Program-made: the position numbers and the translations under genes
Notes under the pieces: generated by a model
The model's input: only the letters and a program-made list of their open reading frames with translations
Databases searched by the model: none
What the model was told of the DNA's origin: nothing
Part shown: piece after piece, positions 1-10,414 of the stretch
Layout of the letters: each line of letters starts with the position of its first letter
How positions within the stretch are numbered: the stretch's first letter is position 1
Assembly: GCA_007115705.1 (NCBI GenBank)
Contig: QXEO01000406.1
Span: 3,936,411-4,000,410, forward strand
DNA from: Dactylis glomerata
Taxonomy: Eukaryota > Streptophyta > Magnoliopsida > Poales > Poaceae
Length of the DNA: 64,000 nucleotides
Reading direction: 5' to 3'

Positions 1-35
1 CATTGAGAAACAATAACATAAGGGGAAGCATTTGC

Positions 36-2173
36 CTACATCTTAGGCATTTTACCCTTCTTGCTCGAACATGATCTAGATTTCCGGCCAGATGCTTTGA
101 GTTCATATAATGAACTCAGCCTGTCCTCATCGGAGATAATATCCGACACCTCCCCAATCAATTGAGAAAGAAGCTGAGCATCAAAAGAGTCAGACGCTTC
201 CTCATCGTTGACATAGGTGGTGTTAGAAAATGTCGATACCTTAGGAGTAACCGTGAGACGGTCAACCTCCATACGTCTCAAGACATTGGAAGAAACAACA
301 ATTTCTTTTTCAGTACTACCAATTTTAACTCCTACATTTCCTAGCTTGGAATTAATATTAGGTGTTGAAAAAGAAAGAAATGATTTTGCTTTAGAAGGTG
401 AAACTATACTAGAGTAGTCGAGGTTGAGCTGAGCCTTCCTGCGCATGGCCCTAAGCATAGAGTCCTCGTCCGTCACCGAGGCCCCATCCCCAGCAGTCCC
501 AAACCTCCTGCTACGCCTTGTCGGCGTGGCACCAGTTGCCGCAATAGGAGCAACGGGAGGAGTCTATGGCGAAGAAGAGCGCAGTGGCGAAGTAGAGCGC
601 AAGCCCAGCCAGGGTGTCAATGAAGAGGCATCCAAGGTGGGCAGTAGCGGAGGAGTCGGTGGTGATGAAGAAACTCCTCCGACACTACTACCAAGGAAGG
701 GCGACGCCGCCTCGATGTTGCTGTCGATGACCAGCCCAGCAACAAGATTAGGGTCCTTCTGGGATGCCACTCCAAGAACTGGGTTGGGCACCATGTTGCC
801 CAGCACTGGTCCAGCCTGCAAAGTGGCCTCCACCGCTAACAGGCCAGCTGCGGCCGGCGGCCCGACATCCACCTCCCCAGCAGGCGCACCCGAAAGCGCG
901 GGAGCCCATGGCACTGTTGCTGATGGGCCACCTCCAATCCTGCTAGAGCGCCTGGTAGCTGGCAGAACCGCATCCAGAAGCCCATCTTGCACTAGAGGTG
1001 CAGACACGCGGGGGCGAGATAGGCACCTCCCAGCCACATGCGGCCTAGGCTGCGTATCCGGTGACTCCAGCTCTGGAAGCATGAAATCAGGCCCCCTTGT
1101 AGCAGCACCATCAAACCTCACGAAGGCCTGTATCGGCGCTTTACCAGAACCATCTCCGAGAGAAGAAGAACGGCCCCCATCAGCATCCATACTCGACACC
1201 TGAGAGCTAGAAGCACCATTAAACCGAGGCACTGATCCATTACCATTAGCAGTATTTGAGTCCTCCTCCTCAAGACGTCTTCCTTTCCTCTCCAAAAGAA
1301 ACGCAAATGGTCTCAGAAGCTTCAGAGTAGGACATCGAACAGTAGGGTGGCTGCAATATTGCAAACTAGGTAGTAGTGCTGAACTATGCAATAGTGCTGA
1401 ACTATGCAATCCTTAGTAGCCTGCGTATCCAGTTCACACTTCCAACATTTGACTGGCCTCTTGACCTTCACTGGCTCCGTAGCCGAAAACAAATCCTGAG
1501 TATTCCCACCGGATGCCTGAAGATTCAAAGCAGGGGGAACCATCAGGGCCGGTGGTGCTGCCATAGGAGGAACCGATGTCCCAATACTAGGAATAGATAC
1601 CTGAGGAGGGGCATTGTATGCCATCACCGGCTGGACTGGCAGCTGCAGAGGAGCTTGGGCCAACTGCTGAATCTAAGCTTGCTTCTTCTTCTTCCGTTTG
1701 GGGCGCAAAACGCTGGTCACCCCGGGCTGCACCGGCAGAGCTACCGAAGGCTGCGCCTGAGGCGGAACTGAAGGACCCGGTATGAACTGCGGACCCTGCT
1801 GGACATACTGCTGAAAGGGCATCATCTGGAACTGCTGGAATGGCGGAGCATACTGTGCATACGGCATCCGCTGGGGTGGAAACACTGGCATACCCATCTG
1901 TCTCGCCGGAGGTTGGGGCATGGGAGCGGATGCACCACCGACCGTTCCTGCAACCCCACCAGCCTATCCCGAGGAACCAGAGGTCACCATCCCTGAAGTA
2001 GCTTGAATCGGCACAGGCTGGCGCATCGGAGGGCGCACATGCCCCGAGGCATAGGTTCCAACTGGCGGCGGGCGCTGCGGAGGTTCGGACATGGCCGGGG
2101 AAGCGGCTAATTCAGTGAACGAACGCCGCAGAGAAGCCAAAACGGGGCACGATGCAGCGGCTGCTACGGACAC
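36..2173 (-). pseudogene. LINE ORF1-like (gag-like) pseudogene with zinc knuckle
   Basis: Open stretches follow each other on the minus strand from 2173 to 36 in changing frames. They run from an N-terminal part (MSVAAAAS), through a Pro/Gln/Met-rich part (GMPVFPPQRMPYAQYAPPF, then KRKKKK), to a zinc-knuckle part (VKCWKCELDTQATKDC) and an acidic C-terminal part (EDSMLRAMRRKAQLNLD) ending GKMPKM. The knuckle is followed in another frame by SHPTVRCP, so there is a frameshift near 1350. Stops fall near 1964, 1673 and 564. Such proteins bind the element's RNA in the family; here the gene is clearly dead. An 18-bp tandem duplication lies inside the knuckle. A plant-gene origin is not excluded, but the composition and knuckle type fit grass LINE ORF1. 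Confidence 0.55.
1374..1409. repeat. 18-bp tandem duplication inside the zinc knuckle
   Basis: The 18-mer TAGTGCTGAACTATGCAA occurs twice head to tail. On the minus strand it repeats six residues (CIVQHY) in frame, adding a cysteine and a histidine to the knuckle spacing. Confidence 0.85.
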
Positions 2174-3982
2174 AGGCGATGGGGAGCTTGACGAAAGCCC
2201 GATGGAGACGGCGGCTGGCGATCATTGCATAACCAGTACGAGTGATGTAGTCGAGGCAGTAGAGGATAATCCGGACTGATTGGGTCTAGGGCAGGCCCAG
2301 AGTCTCCTATACCGCTTCTTGAGCTGGTCCCACGCGCAATCCCGCACATGATTGGCTGCATGAAGATGAGCCGCATCAATCACGGTGGTCGCCTTGTATG
2401 GTTTTTTGTCTCGAAACAGGCTTTCGCCCCGCTATATATTATATGGCAACCACACCAACAATACAGGAGTTCGGAACAAAGGTCCTGGGGCAACAGCAAA
2501 AACATGCCCAAAATAAAAGAAATGAAGACAATGACGAAGCGAAAAAGAGATGAAGACCCGTAACCGCTGTGCCCTCCGACTTTTCCCACCACGCTCCAAG
2601 CACTCCGAAGCGTCCAGAGCCGAGCAGCACCTTCAAGAAGGAAAGCACCATCAACACGGTGCCGCTGCCCAGACCAGATGGTCCTAGGGTTTCCCCCGGC
2701 TCAAAGTAAAGTAGATGGAGGCTTCCCACGATGCCCTCCAGGAAGGAATGGCACCACTCAAAAGAGGCACCGCACCAGGGTCAGACACGCCGACAGAGAT
2801 TTCTCCCGACCCCCACCCACAAAAAACTCAAACACAAAGGAGCGCCACCACCAAGCATCACCGCCCACCAACACGCGCCACCACGGTCTTGCGGTCACCA
2901 TCCCCGTCGCTTCGAGATCAATGGTGTGTGCGCTGGAAGGTGGTGGTACACAACACCGTCGGGACAAGGACAGCAGCTCTGCAACCATGCTAGAGGAGCC
3001 CACCTCCACCGCCAAGCTACGATCGTCGACCGGACAGAGTAGTTAGGACACACCAGACCCATACTGGCCCAGCCGGGTCCAAACGGACCCGTAAAGCCCT
3101 GACTCCCCTGTTACAACAGGCAGGTCGTGCCGCCGTCCCTATCCCACCTGCATCAGCGCCGCCACCTCCAGAAGGCACCATGAAGTGCAGGGCTCTGGCC
3201 CGCCCAAGCCCATCTGGGGCCTGCCCGAGCCCATCTGAGGCCCAGGTTGCCCAGATCTGGGCCAGGCGGTCACCGGCGGCCACCACCGCAGCCTAGCGCC
3301 CCGCCATGCACGCCACCACGCGGTGTCGACCCACCATCGCCTCCCGGGCATGCCGGACCGAGGTCAACCGAGGAGCACCACCGCCAGACCGAGCAGGGCC
3401 CCGACCCTCCTGTCCAAGGCGCGGGGAAAGGCAGGCCGCCGCCGCCAGCATCGTCCGGGCTTCGCCCGGCAACTTCTGCCGGCGTTGGCGACGGAGGAAG
3501 GGGCGGAGGGAGGGAGGCGACGGCGATAGGATGGGGTTCGTCCCGTCGCCCTCGGGGGGGCAAGAGGACGAGAGAAAACGTTTCGGGCCTCCAGATCTGA
3601 AGCTTTTTTTTGCCTCGAATGGTATTTGAACCGAGCCACATACCACGACCAGCGACGAACACTGCACCACCGGCCGGATCGACGAGGAGATCGGCGCCCG
3701 GTTAGCCGGAGAAGAGGACGACGTCACAGCCGCCATGTCAAGGAACTGCCCAAGGATGGGCGACGGCGTAATCCTACGCCTTGGCAAAGGTCCCCGCCAT
3801 GGCCTTGTCCGAGGGCATCGCGAAATTCGAATCCCCGACAGAAATGAGCATGCCCCCCGATCTGCCAAACCAACAGGAGGGGATCTCCCCGCCGACGACA
3901 CAGCGCCGTCCGCCGATGCATAAACATCCACCGACCTGCAAAACAGAGAAACCTCACCTGACGGAGAGCTTGCACGACGCGC
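2174..3982 (-). other. GC-rich LINE leader / 5' untranslated region
   Basis: This stretch is very GC-rich from about 2600 to 3980 and full of overlapping open frames on both strands. None resembles a known protein, and open frames of this size are expected by chance in such DNA. Its place directly upstream of the ORF1 remnant on the minus strand suggests the 5' untranslated part of the LINE. No independent gene is seen. Confidence 0.4.
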
Positions 3983-5606
3983 TGATACGTCTCAAACGTA
4001 TCTATAATTTTTGATGGTCCATGCTTATTTATACACCATTTGCTTTGAGTTTTGTTACACTTCGTGGTGTTTTAATGCATTTTCCAGAATTAACCTATTA
4101 ACAAGATGCCACAGTGCCAGTTCCCTGTTTTCTACTGTTTTTGTGTTTCAGAAAAGTTACACAGGAAATATTCTCGGAATTGGACGAAACAAAAGCCGAA
4201 CCTCCTATTTTTACCGAAGCTTCGCGAAGACCGAAGATGAGACAGAAGGGAGATAGGAGCCAGGCTCACCACATGGAGGCGTGGCCCAGCCCCTGGCCAC
4301 GCCACCCCATGGTGAGGCCAGCTGGCCCCACCTCTGACGATGCCCTTTCGCCTATAAAGTCCCCTCGATGGGAAAACCCTAGGGGACGGATCTCTTTTCC
4401 ACGAAACATACTGCAAGGCACCGCCGTCGCCGTCGCGAGATCGGGAGGATCCAGGAGCTCTTCTCGGCACCCTGCCGGAGGACTTCTCCACCACCATGGT
4501 TGCCTCCGGAGTGATGTGTGAGTAGTCTACCTTGGATTACGGGTCCATAGTAGTAGCTAGTTGGTTGTCTCCTCCACCACGTGCTTCATGTTTAGATCTT
4601 GTGACCTGCCCTACATGATCAGGATCATCTTTATGTAATCATACATGTTGTGTTTGTTGGGATCCGATGAGTATTGGTACTATGTTAAGTTGATGTGCTG
4701 AATTATTTATCTTATGTTATCTCTATGATGTTTATGATCTTGCATGCTTTCCGTTGCTAGTAGCTATCTTGGCCGAGTAGATGCTAGTAACTCCAAGAGG
4801 GAGTATTTATGCTCGATAGTTGGGTTCATGCCTCTATTTAATCTGGGGGAGTGACAGAAACCTCTAAGGTTGTAGATGTGCTGTTGCCACTAGGGAGAAA
4901 ACAACATTCTTGTGTCCAAGGAGATTTTCTTTGTTTACATTACGCACTTTGCTTAATGCAACTATCTGTTGTTCGCAACTTAATACTCAAGGGGTTCTCG
5001 GATGACTCCCCGCGAGTGGATTTTTAGTCATAGATGTAGTTGGATTACGGTCTATGTATTTTGTCGTAATGCCCAGAGTGAATCTCATAGTGATCCTCAT
5101 GACATATGTACGTTATCTTTACTCTATCAATTGCCCAACTGTAATTTGTTTACCGAGCATGTGTTATTTATCTTATGGAGAGACACCACTAGTGAACTGT
5201 GGACCCCGGTCCAATTTCCTTTACATTGCTTTACCATTTTAATTTTACTCGCTCTGTTTACATTATTGCATACTATTATCCTTTTACCACTCGATACACT
5301 CAATCCTTTGTTTACAGCAAACCGGTGAGATTGACAACCTCATCGTAAGTTGGGAGCAAAGTTCTTGGTTGTGTTGTGTGCAGGTTTCACGTTGCTGCTA
5401 GGTGAAGACACACCAACAATATTTTTGGTGCCTTTGTCTGGAGTGTCATGAAGCTAGCAAGCATCACCTTCTGAATTTTGGTTCTTTCTCCTACTGGTTC
5501 GATAAACCTTAGTTTCACAACTAAGGGAAGATTTGCTGCTGTGCTCATCATACCTTTTCTTGGGGTTCCCAACTGGTCGGTCATCTACATCAACACCGCA
5601 CCATCA
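3983..5606 (+). repeat. 5' LTR of element 1
   Basis: The LTR begins TGATACGTCTCAAACGTATC and ends CCATCA, ten bases before the primer site. The opening bases form an inverted repeat (GATACGT / ACGTATC). A TATAAAG box lies at 4353-4359 in the context CGCCTATAAAGTCCCC. It matches 8899-10414 over about 1.5 kb but lacks about 19 bp around 4480-4490 that the 3' copy keeps. Confidence 0.85.
4353..4359 (+). promoter_or_regulatory. TATA box of the element 1 5' LTR
   Basis: TATAAAG in the context CGCCTATAAAGTCCCC. The same motif sits at the same place in the 3' copy (9264-9270) and in the related LTRs at 37645-37650 and 44437-44443. It is the likely pol II promoter core at the U3/R boundary. Confidence 0.6.
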
Positions 5607-5616
5607 ACAATTTTTA

Positions 5617-5634
5617 TGGCGCCGTTGCCGGGGA
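5617..5634 (+). promoter_or_regulatory. Primer binding site, tRNA-Asp
   Basis: TGGCGCCGTTGCCGGGGA is exactly complementary to the 3' end of plant tRNA-Asp(GUC), which ends in CCCCGGCAACGGCGCCA. It primes minus-strand DNA synthesis and sets the 5' LTR end. Athila-clade elements typically use this primer. Confidence 0.9.
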
Positions 5635-5786
5635 GAAGGAAGACTTCTGCAAGGGGAGTCTCTCACGCACAATCTTTTACTTTGTTTTTTGTTTTGATTT
5701 ATTTTATTTTTGCTTGCATCGTTTTATCAAAAATACAAAAAAATTAGCTTCCTTTATAGTTGTTACTTTATTACTCTGAGTTCATT

Positions 5787-6299
5787 ATGTTGTTCCCTAA
5801 GTATGTTTTGGAGGACCTCTCAGTAGGTAGTGGTTCTATTATTGGGAAAGGTAATATTGAGGAGTTCTATAATCATATTAGTATGCATAAAGATGTCGAG
5901 GATAGATCTTTGGCTGAGCTTGCTCCTAGTTATGAAGTTGCTGCTGCTTATTTAGTTCACATGTGGGAGGATAGGTTTGTTAACCTTAATCCTTTTATGC
6001 AACAAATGTTTCTTAAGCTTCATGATATCGAAGACACCGAAAAGAAAGATTTTATTTTGGAGACTTTGCATAGAGAATTTAGAGATGTTGCTATTGAAGC
6101 TAGGAAAGTTTTTGAGCGTTTTAATATGCTTGGCTCGCCTGTTAATGTTGTTGGTACAACCAAAGAAGATATCAAAGTACCAATTCCTTGCAAACTTGTA
6201 GGATTGCATGAAGCTTTGGAAAAGAATTTTGATTGGATTTGTCCTGAAAACCCTTTTGATGAAAGTAGTGAACCAAAGAGTGTTCATAAGGGATCTTGA
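5787..6299 (+). CDS. ORF of unknown function (170 aa) in a non-autonomous Athila-like element
   Basis: This is the only sizeable sense ORF of the element and occupies the place where gag normally begins, about 150 bp after the primer site. The first ATG is at 5787. The product starts MLFPKYVLEDLSVGSG and is mostly helical in character, with segments such as EFYNHISMHKDVEDRS, YLVHMWEDRFVNLNPF and FILETLHREFRDVAIEARK. I see no gag domain, zinc knuckle, protease motif, signal peptide or membrane segment, and it is not recognisably related to the gag at 39074. The frame reopens after the TGA for 26 more codons, so the stop may be recent. The function is unknown. It could be a replacement for gag, a captured host sequence or a decayed remnant. 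Confidence 0.6.
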   Translation: MLFPKYVLEDLSVGSGSIIGKGNIEEFYNHISMHKDVEDRSLAELAPSYEVAAAYLVHMWEDRFVNLNPFMQQMFLKLHDIEDTEKKDFILETLHREFRDVAIEARKVFERFNMLGSPVNVVGTTKEDIKVPIPCKLVGLHEALEKNFDWICPENPFDESSEPKSVHKGS

Positions 6300-8898
6300 A
6301 AAACTCATTTGGATACAATTCAATTCATTGTTGAAAAGACTTCTGCAATTGATCTTAATGCCTCATTTGATAATACTTGATTTGCACCTTCTGCGCCTAG
6401 CTCAAAGGCATTAAAGAAAAGCACTCTTGGGAGATAACCCATTATTTTATTTTCGGTACTTTTTTCTTTTATTTGAGTCTTGGAAGTTATTACTACTGTA
6501 ATAACCGCTCCTTATCCTTTTTATTTCGTTGTTGTGCCAAGGAGAACCTCTAATTTGAGGGAGGTAAGATTTGGGGAAGTTGCTGTCCTGAAACAGATTT
6601 CGGTGCTGCACCATAAAAATTCGTGAAAATTCTCAGAATATCTTTTTGACCTACGATTTTTTGTGCATATGCCCCAGGTTATATCCAAACTTTTATTAGT
6701 TTTGCACTTTTCGATTTGAGCAACAGAAGGTCCTCGAAAAAGCAACCTTTGTCAGCTGTTCTGTTTTGACAGATTTCTGCCACTATTTGTGTTTGCCTCT
6801 CGCTCGCTTTCTGTTTTTGAGTTGAAACCTGAACCAAAAGGGTTGATCTACTATTATGTTTATGCTAATATTGCTAATAGAATTGTGTGAAGTTTTGTAT
6901 GAAGGAAGTTTTCAAGTGTAGGGATTGGAGAATGATGAGATGAGATGAAGAATGGACAAAAGCTCAAGCTTGGGGATGCCCATGTCACCCCAAGAAATAA
7001 CCAAGAGGTACAAGCGTCAAAGCTTGGGGATGCCCCCGAGGCACCCCTTCTTCATCGGCAAAAATCAGGTCACCTTTCAACACACTATATTTTTATTGCT
7101 TCATGCACTATGCATTTTTCTTGGAGCGTCTTTACTTTAGCTTTCAGTTTTATTTTGTTTTCTTTGCTGCAATAAATGGTTGGAACCCAACAAATTTCTT
7201 TTGGAGGAGATGTACTCACTTTTCATTGCCAAGACCATTCTATTTTTCACACTTATCGTTCAACGAGTTTTCTCTTTTTCTAGAACTGCGTTTAGCTTTT
7301 GTTTTTCGCCTTGATTTTTGTTCAGACCTTGTTTTATCTTTGCATCAAGGTGTATTTGGACCTCTGGTCTATGTTGGTATTCATCAAAAGAGTTGTTTCA
7401 AAAAGGTTTGAATAGTGTTGGAAAAGAGAAAAAGTTTCATGCAAAAAAGTGGTACAAAAAGGAGCTTGTTTAGATTGCGGCTTAGACTTTTGCATGCCAT
7501 GCTTGATGTCATTTTGATACTATGCTTAGTGATTTTTTCTGTAGCATTACTTGTCTCAAATGACTGAGATTGCTTAATGAGCCTTTGAAAAAAATCATGC
7601 GTTGTTTTTATTATATGGAAGCATTTATTTGGTTTTCTCCTTGATGCTTTATTTGGGTTGACTTGGCACATGCTTACAACATGTTTGACTCTTAAAAAGT
7701 TGCCATAAGACTCTATGATCATTTAGTTTTTGACTTGTGATGCCATTTTATGCTTATTTTAATAATGCTTTTTCGCTTTGCTTGATTATGGCCGTTACTG
7801 CTCTCTTAGTTGGTTGCTCCCTATCTTTTGCTAGCCCTCGTTTTGTACAGAGTATGAGCTCTACTCGTGCATCCAACTCCCAAAAAACCAAGTTATGCCA
7901 ATGTGTCCACTATAAATTCCTATGCATAGTATTTGCAAATGATTCCAAGTAAATTTTCATGTGCTACCTTTCAAAAAACCTTCAAAATACTTCTCGTTTT
8001 GTGACACTGTTTTCAGCTCATGGGGACGTAATGGTCAGATTTGCTATCTTCCATATTGTTTTATTCCAAAGAGAAAAAAAGAGAAAAAAAAGAAAAGAAA
8101 AAAATGGCACTCCTCCATGGTATGTGAATTTTGGTGGGCACCCGATGGAATCAGTTAGCCATGGTTTGAGAAAGGAAAAAGGTGGAGAGGAGTGCCAAGC
8201 TTTATAAAAGAGCACCAAAGTGCCAATCTCTCTCTAAAAAACTTGCTTCTTTTTTGTATGGAAGATAGTAAGAACCCCATTGCCAGTCGTTGACAAAGAC
8301 AACCATCTCTCAAAACCAATTTTTATCCCTCTGTTTTACAAATGAAAAGCTCTAGCACATGTTTAATCACTGCTTCCCTCTGTGAAGGGCCTTTCTTTTA
8401 CTTTTATGTTGAGTCTCCACCTTCTACCTTTATGCACCGTCTAAGAGAGCATAGTTGCCATTCTGAGTTTAATGTGCATAGTCCCAAAGTTTATCATTGA
8501 TTGATTCATAATTTTGGTTTCACTTGTTCTTAAATTATTTGTATCTAGTCGCACTCTTAAACATGAAGGTGTCATATGCATTTATGTTTTGCTATTCCAT
8601 GAAGGACAAGCTAAAAACTATTTGCTATGTTTTTCCATATGATTTGAACACATGTTTGACTTTCATTGTTTCATTATTCATGATCTTTCGTTTGTGTTTC
8701 TTTTCATGTTATAACATGGTTGCTAACTTTTTATTGTCAAGATTATGTCTTTTATGCCCATGTTTTAAGTTCTTTGATCCCAGCACTTAATGCTTACATA
8801 GATGATCAAGATTGTGATGGTGCATGTCACCTCAAAAATTATTCTTTTGTTATCACTTACCTACTCGAGGACGAGCAGGAGTTAAGCTTAGGGATGCT
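6300..8898 (+). other. 3' non-coding interior of element 1 with polypurine tract
   Basis: This T-rich region has only short frames. From about 6390 (GCGCCTAGCTCAAAGGC) it matches the region after the protease of the element at 37274-45428. From about 7860 to 8390 it matches the 3' interior of the element at 46814-57169. The end (GGAGTTAAGCTTAGGGATGC, then T) is the purine tract that primes plus-strand synthesis. A conserved inverted repeat lies at 8106-8196. Confidence 0.7.
8106..8196 (+). other. Long-range hairpin arms in the 3' interior of element 1
   Basis: GGCACTCCTC at 8106 pairs with GAGGAGTGCC ending at 8196, giving a 10-bp stem with a loop of about 70 nt. The same stem and much of the loop occur in the full-length element at 54896-54988. 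It may be an RNA structure used in packaging or processing, or just a remnant of a small inserted repeat. Confidence 0.5.
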
Positions 8899-10414
8899 TG
8901 ATACATCTCAAACGTATCCATAATTTTTGATGCTCCATGCTTGTTTATACACCATTTGTTTTGAGTTTTGTTACACTTCGTAATGTTTTTATGCATTTTC
9001 TGGAACTAACCTATTAACAAGATGCCATAGTGCCAGTTCCTTGTTTTCTGCTATTTTTGGGTTTTAGAAAAGTTACACAGAAAATATTTTCAGAATTGGA
9101 CGAAACAAAAGCCAAACATTTTTACCAAAACTTCACGAACACCGAAGATGAGACGGAGGGGAGCCAGGAGCCAGGCTCACGACAGGGGGGCGCGGCCCAG
9201 CCCCTTGTCGCGCCACCCCATGGTGAGGCTAGCTGGCCCCACCTCCGATGATGCCCTTTCGCCTATAAAGTCCCCTCGATGGGAAAAACCTAGGGGACGG
9301 ATCTCTTTTCCACGAAACATACTGCAAGCCGCCGCCGTCGCCATCGCGAGATCGGGAGGATCCAGGAGCTCTTCCCGGCACCCTGCCGGAGAGGGGAATC
9401 CCAACCGGAGGCCTTCTCCACCACCATGGTCACCTCCGGAGTGATGTGTGAGTAGTCTACCTTGGACTACGGGTCCATAACAGTAGGTAGATGGTTGTCT
9501 CCTACACCATGTGCTTCATGTTTAGATCTTGTGAGCTGCCCGACATGATCAGGATCATCTTTATGTAATCATACATGTTGTGTTTGTTGGGATCCGATGA
9601 GTATTGGTACTATGTTAAGTTGATGTGCTGAATTATTTATCTTATGTTATCTCTATGATGTTTATCATCTTGCATGCTTTCTGTTGCTAGTAGCTATCTT
9701 GGCCGAGTAGATGCTAGTAACTCCAAGAGGGAGTATTTATGCTCGATAGTTGGGTTCATGCCTCTATTTAATCTGGGGGAGTGACAGAAACCTCTAAGGT
9801 TATAGATGTGCTATTGCCACTAGGGAGAAAACAACATTCTTGTGTCCAAGGACATTTGCTTTGTTTACATTACGCACTTTGCTTAATGCAATTATCTGTT
9901 GTTCTCAACTTAATACTCAAGGGGTTCTCGGATGACTCCCCGCGAGTGGATTTTTAGTCATAGATGCAGTTGGATTACGGCCTATGTATTTTGTCATAAT
10001 GCCCAGAGTGAATCTCATAGTAATCCTCATGACATATGTACGTTATGTTTACTCTATCAATTGCCCAACTGTAATTTGTTTACCCAGCATGTGTTATTTA
10101 TCTTATGGAGAGACACCACTAGTGAACTATGGACCCCGGTCCAATTTCCTTTCCATTGCTTTACCGTTTTACTTTTACTCGCTCTGTTTACATTATTGCA
10201 TACTATTATCCTTTTACCACTCGATACACTCAATCCTTTGTTTATAGCAAACCGGTGAGATTGACAACCTCATCGTAAGTTGGGATCAAAGTTCTTGGTT
10301 GTGTTGTTTGCAGGTTTCACGTTGCTGCTCGGTGAAGACACACCAACAATATTTTTGGCGCCATTGTCCAGAGTGTCACGAAGCTAGCAAGCATCACCTT
10401 CTGAAGTTTGGTTC
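8899..10414 (+). repeat. 3' LTR of element 1, truncated
   Basis: It starts TGATACATCTCAAACG and follows the 5' LTR closely, with a TATAAAG box at 9264-9270. It stops in TTTGGTTC, where the next element begins TGTGACGCC. The last 120 bp or so of the LTR are missing and were not found elsewhere in the window. Confidence 0.85.

Larger units (their letters stand above)
1..3982 (-). mobile_element. LINE (non-LTR retrotransposon) remnant, 5' part
   Basis: Read on the minus strand this is a GC-rich leader followed by a broken ORF1 with a zinc-knuckle segment. That is the order expected of a grass LINE. The ORF2 part (endonuclease and reverse transcriptase) would lie to the left, outside the window, so the LINE identity rests on ORF1 type and layout only. 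The right edge is set by the start of an Athila-like LTR at 3983. No target-site duplication can be checked because the 3' end is missing. Confidence 0.55.
3983..10414 (+). mobile_element. Athila-like non-autonomous LTR retrotransposon (element 1), 3' LTR truncated
   Basis: The 5' LTR starts TGATACGTCTC and is followed by a perfect tRNA-Asp primer site. The interior holds one 170-codon ORF and a long non-coding tail with a purine tract, then a second LTR copy from 8899. That copy breaks off at 10414, where another element begins. There is no gag, protease, reverse transcriptase or integrase, so it depended on proteins from elsewhere. LTR and 3' interior are related to the element at 37274-45428. 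No TSD can be assigned because the end is lost. Confidence 0.85.

Noticed and set aside
564..1203. Plus-strand frame of about 250 codons (445-1203)
   Set aside because: Antisense to the LINE ORF1 remnant; low-complexity Pro/Ala/Ser text.
2678..3975. Overlapping GC-rich frames on both strands
   Set aside because: Six frames are open in parts because stop codons are rare in such DNA; no domain or consistent codon use was seen.
5617..5634. tRNA-Asp gene
   Set aside because: Only the 18-nt complement of the tRNA 3' end is present; it is a retrotransposon primer site.
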